DNA of 64,000 nt, taken from contig JAKGHH010000004.1 in the NCBI GenBank assembly GCA_022828595.1, positions 86,518,270 to 86,582,269 on the forward strand, written 5' to 3'. A model generated the notes under the pieces. The model did no database searches. It was given only the letters and a program-made list of their open reading frames with translations, and was not told the DNA's origin. Origin of the DNA: Nelumbo lutea (Eukaryota > Streptophyta > Magnoliopsida > Proteales > Nelumbonaceae). Shown piece by piece: positions 1 through 13,700 of the stretch (positions within the stretch are counted from its first letter, which is position 1; each line of letters opens with the position of its first letter). Made by a program: the position numbers and the translations under genes.

Positions 1-677
1 AAACTGGGAACCGATCACCTGACCGGTTCCGTTTTTCTCCAAAACCTTTTTTTCCCCCAAAACCGTTGGTTTTGGTCAGCAAACCGCTGAACCGGTCGGT
101 TAACCGTTTGAACGGTTTTGACCGTTTTCAATTTTTTAATATTTTTTAAATTTTTTTATTTTTTTTTTGGTTAGAACAAGCCAATCGTTCGGGTCGAACG
201 ATCAGACCGTTTGAACCGATAACTAGACCCCTAACCGGTTCGGTCACTGGTTCGTTTTTTAAAACCATGATACAGACCTCTAAATTTAGAAAAACTCACT
301 TTCCGTGATTGGATAAAAAACTTTTATACCCATAACTATTCCTCAAATTTTCTAACTGATGACCAACTCTTAAACTGTAGAACGGAGTATGACTGTATGA
401 AGTTAGTAGAAGGCAGTCCAAAAATCAAAGAAGAAATTGAGGATTAATCGCTTAGAAGAAGTATAATCCTTTGATGCTTTGATTGGCATGGCATCATCCG
501 AAACCCTCGATTTTCAAGCTAAAACCAGAGGTCCATTTAGAACCATAAAGCATTCGATAAAGCTCCCAATCTTGATATCGCTATTAGGATGTTGAGAGCC
601 CATTAAGGAACAGCCCCCAATGACAGACTATTAGTAGGGAGATCAGGGATTCCGGAAGTACTGATAATCATAAACTA
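1..677. other. Repeat-derived intergenic DNA
   Basis: No gene is visible. The first 270 bases are full of short accggt/aaccg motifs in both orientations, a composition like that of the hAT-type MITEs elsewhere in this window, but the left end is cut by the window edge and no terminal repeat pair could be matched. The rest is featureless. Confidence 0.4.
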
Positions 678-930
678 TTGAGGGTTCATCAAAAGTCTGT
701 TAATGTGGATAATTCTCACAAGAAAGTAATGTCCAAGAGACGACAAGATAGGAATATAGTTTTGTGGAATGTGACGATCAATGGATATATCAGACTCGGG
801 GGCTTTGAGGCTGCAAGACAATTGTTTGATGAGATGCCCCAAAGAAGTGTTGTATCTTGAAATGGATCGATGGCTGGGTATTCTCAAAATGGGTTCTTCG
901 AGGAAGCCATTAGGATCTTGTGTATACTGA
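678..930 (+). pseudogene. PPR protein fragment (pseudogene)
   Basis: About 85 codons of a pentatricopeptide-repeat protein of the plant PLS type. The reading frame shows typical PPR wording (NIVLWNVTINGY, ARQLFDEMPQRSVVS), then a TGA at the place where the family has the Trp of a VVSWN motif, then clear continuation in the same frame (MAGYSQNGFFEEAIRIL). PPR proteins bind organellar RNA and normally have many repeats. Only about two are left here, with no start region, targeting peptide or E/DYW tail, so this is a decayed fragment and not a gene. The ATG at 678 is simply the first Met in the open stretch. Confidence 0.7.
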
Positions 931-1600
931 GAAAAACTGAATTGAGTTAGTGTTCTCCCTCATATCTTCTATCATACAATTGAATTCAGCCCAGCAATGG
1001 ATTGGATATTGCAGTGGTAGCTTCCGGTTGAGAAAATTAAATTCAAGCATTCAAGGAGGTTTTAAAATTAAAACGCAAAGGCAGACTTCAGCCTACAAAT
1101 GGGTTGGATATTACACTAGCAGCTTTCGACAACAGAATTTGACTGATGAGCTCCTCTTTTATTTTTTTGGGGTAAAAGACTTAAACCACCCCGGATATTA
1201 ATATTAAATGCTAAGACATTCCTTGTATTTTTCAAATGGACTAATACCTCCCCTTTTATGTGATGTTGTTGGACAAGAATCTCCCTTCCATTAGGATTCT
1301 CAAAACACCACCACATGTGACCTCATTTGTGTGTTAAATATTCTCAAAAACTCAATTTTGCACTTTTAAGGTTGGGTTAGGCTTTAATTACTTGTGAAAT
1401 TCATTGGACAATGACCTTCACGCAAAGGCTCACCGTTGCCTGCATCTAATTCACCATTGCAAAAGTATTAACAAAGAAAAACCATTGTTTTGTATCACTC
1501 TTCTTTCACCATATTCATCGGTTTAGTTGTTTACCCTTCTTACAGTCAAAACCCTATTTATCTCCCTAGCCCCTACCATGCTCCCCCTCCCATCAAGGCC
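931..1600. other. Intergenic DNA with no gene seen
   Basis: Several short open frames occur on both strands but none resembles a known family. The segment 990-1030 and the segment 1090-1130 both contain a tgggttggatat/attggatat-type phrase followed by agcttccg/agctttcg, suggesting an old small duplication. Confidence 0.3.
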
Positions 1601-1734
1601 CTGTTTGTTTTTCAGTAAGTTACTTACCCGAGTAAAAACTTGGATATGTGTTTCCTGGGAAACATTTACCTAAATAAGTGCATTTATCCATGTTCTTTTA
1701 TTTCTTATATAAATAAGGCAATGGCCATTTTAAC

Positions 1735-1990
1735 CATATTAAAATGAACATTTTTGCCCCATTCAAGTGTTGGCAAATTTTCCTAATTTATCCACCTAGG
1801 AGATGGATATCACTTACCCAAGTGGTACTTAGGAAAATAAACTTTCCCTGATCCCCACATAAATCTAAGAAAAGAATATGTGATTCTTGGTCAATGGGAA
1901 CCAAAATTCCATTGACCAACTTTTCCCCCTCTCAAAATCCAAAAAGAGAACGCCCCCAAGGAGCAAGCACAGCACTCTTAAGACAAGAAA
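1735..1990. repeat. Dispersed repeat, copy 1
   Basis: This stretch shares phrases in the same order with 3315-3560: a cacttaccca/ttacttactt block, an ggaaaataaactttccctga/agaaaataaactttctctga block, a cattgaccaa block and a cctctcaaaatccgaaaa-type block. The two copies are clearly related but diverged. The inner ttggtcaatg...cattgaccaa is a short inverted repeat. Family not identified. Confidence 0.55.
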
Positions 1991-3314
1991 ACCATGATAT
2001 GTCTTTAAAGTTACAAGAAAATAAAAAATCAACTGCAAATGGAACAAAAATTCATGCTTTAACAATTTAAATCTGAAAATAAGACCAATAAATATCACCA
2101 CCATGATTTGATACACATTTCTTCTTTCTTGTATCTCTTTCTCCCCTGTTTACTTCTCAGATTTCCATTTCCACCTTAGATCAATAAAAAAAAATCAATA
2201 CGGGGTTAGGAGATGATGGGAGATCTAAAATTCTTATAAGTAAGAGACTCCAACGGTGAGAGAAAGAGGAACTTGCTGATTTTGCCTGAAGGTAGAGAAG
2301 AACAGAACTGTGAAGGAGACACTTTACATTTTGGTTATTAATGTTTTTTTGTTAGAGCTTTACCTTTCGATTTTAATTTATACCTTATGTTATTATAATG
2401 TTATTTAAATTATGATTTCATATAATTTTTGTAAAGCATTATTTTATATCTTGAGTATAACCATGACAGAGACACAAGTTCTCTAATTTTGTTTAGTATT
2501 AATCCTGCAAGGACAAGGAATGCATTAATCCATTTTAAAAATACAAGAGGTCTTAATATTTGACATGAATATCAGGGGAGATTTAAGTCTTTTGCCTAGG
2601 AAATGAATACTTTTATTAACGTTAAAGAAGAGAAACAACCGATGTGTTCCTCTGTTTCGGTGCGTTTGTCAATTATTCCAATAGTGAATTATTTTGCCAT
2701 GACAAAAAGCTTACAGGATTGGCTGGCAATAGTTCCTCTCAAACCGATGAACCAAATTGTGGTACTATTCAATAACAGGGACGAGTTATAGTGAATTAGT
2801 GACAACAAGGACACTAGTAAAATTATCAGTGGTGAGGGGGGAAATTTGGGTTTTCTGAAAAATTAACTAAAAATGTCACATGTAAGTGGAATCTAATGGT
2901 CAACTAACGAAAATGTTATATTTATTGCATTCGATGTTTTAACTTACCCTGACCAAACCGGATGGTTGAATGTTAGACTCAGGAACCTAAGACTATTCTG
3001 GTTTACTTAAATCTTACATTTAAAATTTTTGAAAAACAATGAAAACATAATAGAACAGTTGAAAATCAGCCGGATTTGATGATCCAACCGGATTCAACCA
3101 CCCGCCCAAGTCAATAAATGCTTGAAAACATAAAATGTCAATAGTGAGATTAAACTCTTAATTAAATTAGTCTATTATCATTAATCCATCTTTGTACTTG
3201 TGCTTAAATATACATCTTTAATGTATGTATTTTATTAAAATAGATGCACATTCCCCAAAAATGTTTAAAACAAAATTTGAACCCAGATGTGTAAATAAGA
3301 CAATGATCATTTAG

Positions 3315-3560
3315 TCATAAAAATCAATTACTAAAAGGGGTATTTTTGTCCCATTTAAGTATTGTTAATTTTATTTATCCATTTATGGGATGAGTATTAC
3401 TTACTTGAGTAAGTGATATCCAAGAAAATAAACTTTCTCTGATTCCCACGTAAAGGCATTTCAATTGTTGATCAATGGAAACGAAAATCCTATTGACCAA
3501 TTTTCCTCCCTCTCAAAATCCGAAAAAATAAATGAACGCACCTAAGTGTTCATAAAGGCA
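3315..3560. repeat. Dispersed repeat, copy 2
   Basis: Second, more diverged copy of the repeat at 1735-1990, in the same orientation about 1.58 kb downstream. See that entry for shared blocks. No target duplication was found around either copy. Confidence 0.55.
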
Positions 3561-3601
3561 TTTCAATTGCAAAAAGAAAACAAGTCATTACAATAAAAAA
3601 T

Positions 3602-3724
3602 ACCAAATGCAGCTTTAATGCATATGAAATATACAACTCGTGGTCAAACCATTTGACCTAACAATCAAATTGTTTGACCCGTGATCCAACAAGCATTTTG
3701 ATTTTGTGTAAAGCTGCATTTGGT
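3602..3724. mobile_element. Small MITE with 16-bp TIRs
   Basis: The 16-mer accaaatgcagcttta at 3602-3617 is repeated exactly in inverted orientation at 3709-3724, enclosing a 123-bp element with no coding capacity. The middle also carries inverted ttgacc/ggtcaaa-type phrases, so the whole can fold as an imperfect hairpin. A clear target duplication was not found, so the superfamily is open. Confidence 0.6.
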
Positions 3725-4635
3725 GCTATTATTTATCACTTTGACTATTTACCAATTACAAGAATATTATTATTTCACTTTGAATTCTTTATTAATTATG
3801 AGTGATATTATTTATTGCCTTGCGTTTTTTATTAATAATGCATTCGAAAAGCAATTTTTACCCCTTTTTTAGTTGCATATATGACATTAAAAAAGAAAAG
3901 TCTATGTAGGTCTGTCAATAATATTTGAAACTTTATAGCTCAATCCATCTATCATATATTTGAATGAAATGTTTATATAACCAAATTTGAATAATCTATA
4001 TCCAATTCAAAATAAAAACCAAAAATTAAAAAAATATATATATAATTTATAAAAAGTTTATAAGAAAGTACAGATAAGCCCAATGCAAATTTCTGATTTC
4101 ATTATAAAACTATAAACAATCAAAATGTCAACAACCCATACTCTATGTGCCATGCCCACTCATGAATTGGCATCAATTCCGAGCTGATGCCTACCCCAAC
4201 AATACTTTGAGCATACAAATTCTGACCCTAAGCTGAACCGTCGTTCTCCCAAAAATTTAAGAATTCAGTCATGCACAAATACACACTTAAAATATTATTT
4301 AAAAAGAGTATAAATAGAAATATATACAATATAAATACATAAAAATTAATACAAATATAAGATTTTGCCATCTATATATTTGTATTTGTAATCTTTCCAA
4401 ACTGAACCTTAATGTTAAATAAACAAATGGGAACAAAGAAAGATATTTTATTTGATAACAAAAATGATGTTAAAATAACAAAAAGAAAGCGTTCGCCTTA
4501 CTCTTGAGACCAAAAAAATACAAATTATTTACAGAAAGAGAACTCCTCGAGTCTGCATTTCAGTCGGTCTTCTCCCACGATTTCGGGCGCTTCGCCCGTT
4601 TACGCATCGTGCATAACAATTTTCGACTGTCGACC

Positions 4636-4663
4636 TTGGAGAGAGAGAGAGAGAGAGAGAGAC
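4636..4663. repeat. GA microsatellite in the PQT3-like 3' UTR
   Basis: About a dozen GA dinucleotides lie just beyond the stop codon (4718, minus strand) of the PQT3-like gene, so in the mRNA this would be a CU-rich tract in the 3' UTR. Confidence 0.85.
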
Positions 4664-4717
4664 CACGCAGCGGTGGGCAACGAAGGTAGCTTGGCCATTT
4701 CATTCCTTGCCAAATGT

Positions 4718-7700
4718 CTACCTGCCGTGCTTGTACCCGCGTTCTCGTTCGTACTCCCGATCATGGTCTCTCCCGCGATCTCGCTCCCTTGAGCTCCTCG
4801 AGGGCCGGACTTCCTCATCTGAAAGTGGTGGCGGTGGTGGCTCGTAACGCGATGGCTTCCTCTTGAAGTGCCGGTCTTCGTCGCTCGAGTCTTGATCGAC
4901 GATGCTGCTGCTCCCACGTGCCCCTCCCAAACTCGACATAGATGGCCCTTTGGTCGGCAGTGGTGGCTTCCAGTCGTCACGGTAACCATTAGACGACGGC
5001 CTATCATAGTCCTTGTATCCGTTGACGGGATTTCCGGGTTTGTCCGTAGAAGAAGACAACTTCCTCTTCTTACTCTCCCCCTCAGGGAAGCTGATGCGAG
5101 AGAAGACGCTCCCTTTCTGTTTGCGGTCCGCCGCTGCTGCCTTGTCGGAGTCGGCTTCGACCGCCGTTGAATCATCTTCGTCTTGATGATGGTAATGGCG
5201 GTGATACTGATCGTCACTTTTCCTCTTCCCAAGACGGGATGACTCAACCTCGCGTGAAGGCCGTTCCGGACTAGACGCCTTGTCCGATCGGCGGTGGTGT
5301 TGATAGTCCGACGCTGCCGCATGAGACGGTAACTTCTGCACCCAAAAAAAACACGACTAATTAATTATTAATCATCACAAGGCAATAGAATTATCCAACC
5401 GCACGTGAAATAGGGCTCTTTTAACTTCCCTCTTTTTCGCTTTTCGTGACATGAACGGCAAAGACCACGAGACAACGTTGGCTTTGGCTTTATAAACCAA
5501 CATGCAAATTTTTTACACGATATTGCAATTTAACATTATTCCTTAAATTCTTCTTTGATTATTACCTCTAATAGCCCAACTTAGTAATCATTACTCCGGT
5601 ATTACAGGGACAAGGCTACTAAATTTATCAAAAATAGGATTAATGATGGGTGAAAAAAATAGAGCCCAAAGCCCTTGAAACCATAAGCTAAGATAGATGA
5701 GATTACGTTTTTAGAGAAATAGGAACGTGAATTCCCCGTTTCACACTTGTTTATTTTTCTTGAAAGACCATGAAGCAGTAGAATTTTGAAAAAAGAATTT
5801 AGAATGGATAAGGCCCAGAACGTCATAATTCCATCCTCAACCGAAACGAAATCTGACAGTCACACGGTCAAAAGGGAAAATTGAGCCCCAACAATACCAC
5901 CTCCCGCCAGATGTCGTTGAAGCCACAGATGCCTAGGGCACCGCAAAAAGGGCATCTCCATTTTAAGTGGTATATCGACCACATTATATAATGTATGGCG
6001 CATCTGGGGATGCAGATGCCAAAAACAAGTTCCATGCCTGAGGAAATTCAAGGAATCAAGTGCCTAAAAATACCCAAAAGGAATCAAGTGCCCAAAGTAT
6101 ATAGGCCTCACGTAGACGGTAGACAACAGCAGACCCTGGAAGCAGCAAATAGTTCCAGATTTCTTTGGATAGGAGTGAAAAGAAAGTTTTGGCCTTGCCA
6201 CACCAAATCTATACTCCATCGCTACAAAAAGAGAATACATATGAGCCACCACCTCTTGAGTTATTTTACACTAGGTAGCAAATAACCGATACGTGAAAGA
6301 AACATCCAAAATAGAATTACCGAAACGGTTGTTTGGCCACACAATTTGCTCATCAGAACCGATATCATTATATCAATGCTACATTTTCTCTCTAGTTTCT
6401 ACAAGGGGCCTGTTTACAGTTTACCTACTATAAAAATCCCGATAACCATTTAATAGAGAAATCGATAGCCCAAAATCTTGTTTATGAAAACGGATCAATG
6501 AAAGCAGGAGGACAAGGCAGCATGCCTTATTAACAAAACAGAGATTGCGTCAAAAAACCCAAATTGACCCAATGCCATGGCCTACATCACTTGCTCCAGA
6601 GTCCAGAACCAGAAACGAACATGCTCCACGGCAATTTTCAATACAGACTACACCTCTAGACTTGAATAACATATAAATATTATTTTTCATTGCAGTGAAA
6701 ATTAAGAATCTGAAATACAACTATCGTATATCTGTAAAACCACAATTTGGGTTGAAAGTGCTGCCCCCCCCCCCAATATGGCGGTACCCCACTGATGTCA
6801 ACCCACTCTAGTCCAACTATAAATAACATGAGAATTTTGGACTGCCAATTTATGAGCAATGCAGCAATCCATTATGCAGCATACCGATTTACAACTCACT
6901 ACAAACATGCCAGGTCTCAAATAGAAGTGGAATTAGAAGACCGAGACAGTTCCACACTGGTCCAACCATGTTTATAGCACGTTTAAGTCGGTAACGATGC
7001 ATAAAACATTACCTGCTCTTGGCAAACAACTGAACCACCCATGAATGCACAAGGATATACTTGAGCATAGCAGGAGGAAACTAGGGCTGCAAATGGTATC
7101 CGGTTGCCCGAATTCAAATTCAAATCCAATCCCATCAAGGGTGAATAAAATCTGATTCAATTCAATCAGATGTAAATATATTTATACTCGTATACTTAAG
7201 AGTTCATATTGTACCTAGTAGTAGAGGTGCTTTAAATGTTCTGTTTTTACTAAATTGTCATAGGTTCAAGTAACAAATAATTTTCAAATCATTTTGTTCA
7301 TGAAACACAATATCTAGGTCATTTTTAGTTCACTTTTGTTATTAACATAAGATATTTTTATCATTGTTAGTTTAACTTATTTATACTATTCAATATCTGA
7401 TTGCAATCCGAATTAAATTTGAATCCAATATAAATCGGATGGATAAGATCCGATTTGAATTTAAATGTAAATGAATCAAATTTGGATCTCTACTTGTATC
7501 CAATTTGATTCAATCCGTTTGCAGCCCTAGGAGAAACTAAGGCCTGACTATCAACTACACATTTGTATCAAAAGATAAGCTTTACAAACCAGTAGTTGCA
7601 GATTTTAGGATGTTTTGAGAAGATTGGTGGTAAATCACAGCAACAAAAACGACTTTTCTCTTTTTCCATGAAAAAAGAAAAAAGAGATACTGCGTTTTCC

Positions 7701-10700
7701 TGCCAACCTTTTTGTAATCATGAATGATATTAACCTGCAGTACATATCCAAGAAGGCACAAAGCGAATTTTGACAGCAAAAAAAAGACATACAGGTTTGG
7801 ACTTCATTGAAGGAACATCACCGCTGCTGCTCATTTCTTTAACACCTTGTCGTTCCTTGGAACATTCCCTACTGGACAAGGGGAAAAAAGATTCATACTC
7901 TATAAAAGCATCAAATTAACAGGGCAATTGTAACATCAAGCAATTAGCCAACATCCAGGAAACCATAAACAACACAAATGCACTTATTTATATCACGTTA
8001 TACCTTATTCATTAATAAAAACTATTTGTCATCCATCAAAGTACACACACACACATGCCATTCAATGCAGTTTTCAATTTTTATATCATTTTATGATAAT
8101 TGCAATAAAATTTAGTGTGGAGACATAATCAAAGGAACATTATTCGCTATCCTTCAATACTTAATTGAAAAGAGGCTAACGTGACTTGAAACTTCTTTTC
8201 TAAATGCAGAATTGTTGAGCACCCACAATTAGGTCTTCAGAGAATAGTCGTCAAAATGTGACAATTTATGACAACCATTCACAATTAGAGTAGTGAATCT
8301 GAAGGGTTTCAATTAGAATCTTACATCAATTCTTTCAACAAGTAACTTACAATTTGCCGTATGAATCCTACAATTTAGAGTTTATACAATTCATTCTATT
8401 TGAATCCATTCAGTTGAGACTTGGTTTTGTACTTTTTCCTTCCTGTATTTCTTTTCATTCTTTTTCAATGAGCTCTTGTTTTAAAACCGACCAAAGTTAA
8501 AGAGCAAATGTAAAGTTGAATTTTGTTGTATTAAATAATATATATGGATCAAAAGAAGGGCAAAATCACTTTTTTATATTATGATTTACAATATTGAATC
8601 AATATTATGATTTAAAATATTATTAATGATTCAATTTGATTCAACCTTCTCTACAATTTATAATACAATTAACAGGATTACCAGATATTTAAGTTTTTAG
8701 TTAAATGTTTTTAATTTTTTTACAAAATTATAAAATATTGAAGCAATATTATGATTTACAATATTATTAATGATTCGATTTGATTCAACTTTCTCTACAA
8801 TTTATAATACAATTAACAGGATTACCAGGGTTAATTATCTATAAGGGTTAGGTTGAAAGTCTTGGTCTTTCCTTTGTTGGTGATTTCTTATCACCCTGAT
8901 GATCTTCTTTAATCTGTTTCCTTGATAAATTTTCTTTTTCACTTATCTTCAAAAAAAATTATAATACAATTACAATTTTCAGAAAATTTACCCAGAGGGG
9001 TGATATGGACAACCTAGGCCATGAATCTAATGAACCTCATCATTAGCCACGTTTTAAAGTGTCTTGGCCCATGTCATCCACAGAGCATATTATATGTATT
9101 GGCATTTTCGAATTTTGCCTCTAGTCTGCAACTATTGTTGTTTCAATTTGAATTAGGCAATATGTATGATGTCACAAGGATATGATACCAGAAGAACCTT
9201 GACAAAACAAATCCCCGTCAACTTTGAAGAATACTGGCTGATTTACCTCTTATGATATCAGCTGATTGGCTACAGTTCTTCAGATATCATGCCTATACTC
9301 TACCATAGACAGACTATATTATAATCATAAGAGATCATATCTTGCCTTGCCATGCCATGCATGCAGAAAGGGGTTAAAAAGAACTTGGAAAGTGGAAAAG
9401 AGAGTAACGTGGAAGACAAATACACCCACACAATAAATGAAGCATAGCAAATCAAAAGGATAGGATCATTTATCCATTTCAATATTAATAGTTTATTAGA
9501 ATAACCACTTGCCACTGTCGATCCTAGATGTCAAGTATTTGTAGGAACTGGAGAATCTCATTTCCACTGGCATGACAATAATGCATATATCTCCGCTGGA
9601 ATTCTACAAGGAATATAGCAACTCCACACAAAGAAGTGTACATGACCCCATAAAGACAAGAACAGTTATAATTTACCTTTCACCGCGTCGTTCACTTTCA
9701 CGTTTTCTCCTTAGATCAGCTTTCCGGGCCTCAAACTCCTCTCTGCTCATGACTGGAGGGGCTGGAGTTGAAGCCATAGCAAACTCTGCAAGGTCCCTGG
9801 AAATTTTGAAGTTTCAGATCAGATTACTTATTTAACTGTTAGGCTTGAAAAATGTAAGGTATATATGAAAAATGAAAAAAGACAGAAAGAAGTGCATCAT
9901 ATCTATCCGTCAATGAATACCTCTGAGGTGGTACCACAGGCAACATGTATCCCTGTCCAACAAAAGGATCTTGTGGTAGGATACCTCCAAAGGGAACATT
10001 AAAAGGACCAGGGACATATCCCATATATGGCATAGTACCAGCATAAGGGGCAACATATCCATCCATCCCAAGTGGCAAACCAGACCAATATGGGTTGTAG
10101 GTTGACGGTCCAAGTGGCATCATATAGTTTTCAGCCGCAAGATCCTGAGAGGCTTTCCATTGCATGTCTACAGCTGTAGAGCAGAGCATAATTTCAAACA
10201 AATACTTTTTATTTGCAGTTACAAAAAAATCTAAAACTCAATGAAAAAAAGAGGGAAATGAGAAAACGACAATCAACAAATAGATAAAAAAAGTTCACCA
10301 GCATACAGGAACTTGCACAAATGCATGGAAACAAAATAAATAGATAAATTTTGAACAAGTGATGAAAACATACACAAGTTAATGTGCTCAGACATTTTCC
10401 CTTTTACTTCAATGGCCAACCATTATAGTATTGGGCAACATTTCGCTATGATACACAACCAATTGCCAAGAGATAATTTGAAAATTTCTTCCAGGACAAA
10501 ATCATCAAAAAAGAGGGGCAAAGCACTAACCATTTACAGCCAATCGAACTTTCTTCTTCTTTTTCTTTCCTGAAAAAAAGAATGAAAGAAAGTAAATATT
10601 AGAGCATGGAAGACACTTTCTCTTGCAAGCACTGGGTCTTGCAGAAGTTTGTCAGAATCCTTCTAACAAGACAGGAGAAAAGCACTAGGCCATGAGTCAC

Positions 10701-13700
10701 AAGATGTCATGTAAGACAACAAGTTAAAATCATGACAAGACAGAAAAGGAAGAAAAGCTTTTTTTTCAATAAATAAAAGGAAGAAAAGCTTTTGCAACCT
10801 AAGCACTGGGTCTTGCAGAAGTTTGTCAGAATCCTTCTAACAAGACAGGAGAAAAGCACTAGGCCATGAGTCACAAGATGTCATCTAAGACAACAAGTTA
10901 AAATCATGACAAGACAGAAAAGGAAGAAAAGCTTTTTTATTCAATAAATAAAAGGAAGAAAAGCTTTTGCAACCTAAGCATCTAGGTTCTGGAAATTATG
11001 CAACTTAGAAAGAACAGATAAGTAGAATTTCCAGAGCTTGAGGCCTGGTCACCAAGACTCACAAATGAAGGCCATCAACATATCCACTACTATTTGTAGA
11101 TTATTCACCTGGCTCACCAGCAGGCATCTTCTGCTGTACTTCATCCTCAGCCAGTGGAGCACTCCCCTGTGATGTTGGACCCTTCATGCTCATTGACTCA
11201 TGTGTGGCTTCAGAAACATCCACAGTTTTTGCAACTCTCCCCTTCTCCAATGACTGTTGTGGAATATTTGTAACTGCCTTTCCTTCATCTGCTGTCTCCT
11301 TGGTACATGGAGTGTTGTCTTTTTGTGGTGGAGGCATGTGGTCTCCCTTGGAAGTGGCAGAATGTGTAGGTGATGGGATTTTGGGTTGTGCACAACGAGC
11401 AGACTCCATATCTGACAATAGCAAGTAGGTTGATACACAAGATTTGAAGAGGGAAGAACATAGGGGAGGCATGAATTATTAAAAACAAACCTTGAATTTG
11501 CAACATGCTTCCTGCATTTTCTGCACTGCTGTTATTTGACTCCAAAATGCGGTTAATGGTGTCCCTAAGTGTCTTATTAGGTAAAAGATCATCTGCAAGT
11601 ATACTTGTGGCCCCACAAACACACACGGACTTTGAAATAATGTGGTCCCGGATGCCTATTTTTGGTATAACATGGAAGTTTTAGAATCTCCAGAAGTAAA
11701 TTTTACGCAAGTTAAAAAATAAAAACGTAACAAAATAATAAGGAAATTAATAATACAAGAACTATCTTTCACATATCTGACCAAGATATACACCATCACT
11801 TAGAAACATAATCACCAAATATCATATGATGACCATTTTAATTTTTAAGTAAAAAACAAATAAACAAGTAGTGGAATCAAAATAGTGTTAGTTTTAAGTC
11901 ATCCTCAAATATTATTATAAAGAGTTGAAGGTACATCTAACTTATTGATATTTTACAGACAAGAGGAAAAAAACTAGTAAAACCAACCACCACCTTCCTC
12001 AAAAGAAGAAGAGTGGAGGAGCAGGTTAGACCAAAAACCTTACATTTATCACAGAAACTCTTGAAACAGCACTTGCTTGTTAGTACAGCATCTTTCATTA
12101 CTTCCTTGCACAATGGGCAGTGAAGCTCTGGAGGAAGATCACTGACTGATCGAGTGGTAGGTAGCCCTTCAATCTCCTTCTCAAATGCAGCCCTGTTTTC
12201 AATTTTAAAAGGTTCCAGGTAAATATCCAGCTTAAATAGAGCTACAATAACAGCAAACAAAATAGTGAATGAGTTTAATGGACAGCTTACTCATTTGGCC
12301 TCAAAACAGCAACTGCACCACTTGGTAATGCATAAGAACCCTCTGGAGTGGCAATTAACATTGACTTTGGAATACCAGTTGGAGGCTTTACCCTTTTAAT
12401 GTCATAGTTAGGATCACCATTTGTAGGGCAATGCTGAATAAAATGACCTGGACAGTCACACATTAAGTATCATATGGCTATCAAGAAAAGCCAACAAAGC
12501 AAACAATAATTAACATCATGAACCTCGTCAATGCCAACATACCAGGGACCTTGCATCTGTGACAGATGTAACCTACAGGAGGTGTCTTCCTCTCCAACCC
12601 ACCACGACCTTGCAATAAACAAGCTTTAATGCTCAGACCCAATAAAAGATGGTATGTATGTTACTCAAGAGAAATAGACAAAAGAGAATTACCAAAACCC
12701 CGGCCACCCATCATTCTTCCACCCATACCCCTTCCAAAGCCTCTACCAGAGCCAAAACCCTCCTGACTTTGTCTGAAATGCAATCAGAATTTTTAGATAT
12801 ACAACATTAGGGAACAGAGGAAAAGAAAACAGTATCAGAAAACAGAAAATTTGGCACCATAAAGTAACCAAGGGAGAACGTCTCACCGCTGCCAGTCCAA
12901 GGCTGGTGTATCAATTAAAGCCTTAATCTTGCTATCCTCATCAACTTTATTGGGAGCAGGAGCATCCTGTACTAGATTGCTTGACTGAACTGGTTGCACT
13001 TCTGGAATGGCATACAAATCATTACCAAATTCATCCCATTCCGATTCCTCAGGCTGTAAAGTCCAAAGGATAAGTTACTCCAATGCTGAATCGGAACTTC
13101 ACACTAAAAACCATGCAAAGACCAGATTGTATCTAAGAGAATGGTAACTAATGCTTACAAATCTTGCAGCAGATGAATCTGCCACAGGGAAGCTACTCTT
13201 TGCAGGTGGAGCATCCTCTACTTTATTCTCTACTACTTTTGGCCTGCAGAAGAACAGATACACAGCCTATCTCAACTAAAACCTAGAAGATCCCTCAGAA
13301 CCACTACCATTAAAGAACACGGTACCAAATTGTTTAAAGTTGAAAGAAAAATAGTTACCACCAAAATGAAGGAGATCTGAAATATGCAAAACTAGGAACT
13401 ATAAAGTAATCCATCTTAAACTGCAAATAAACCAACATGAGTAAGCAACAAATGGTCAAGATTGAAGGTGTGAGGTAGTACTCATCCTGTTCCGGAACAA
13501 TGGGCATGCGAAGCCGTCCAGGAATCCGACGAACTAAAACAGAGGTATTTTTGGGTATCAACATGGCTTCATCATGGTACTCTGAAATTGCAAAGCAAAG
13601 AACACAACATATATAAAAACCGCAGAGATTAATCCAGTCCATGTAACCAAAGATAGAAGTGAAAGGAAATCCCATAAACCCACAATTAGGACCTATAAAT

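Noticed and set aside
4600..5322. 240-codon minus-strand frame, Arg/Thr/Ser-rich
   Set aside because: It is the other reading frame of exon 15 of the PQT3-like gene. The 4718-5335 frame joins in phase with exon 14 and has the family tail.
6763..6776. Poly-C run as a regulatory or structured element
   Set aside because: A simple homopolymer with no partner or context suggesting function.
9677..9684. Alternative donor cgcg|gtgaaa for exon 13 of the PQT3-like gene
   Set aside because: Using it puts exon 14 out of frame; the donor after gaaag (9677) keeps the frame into exons 14 and 15.
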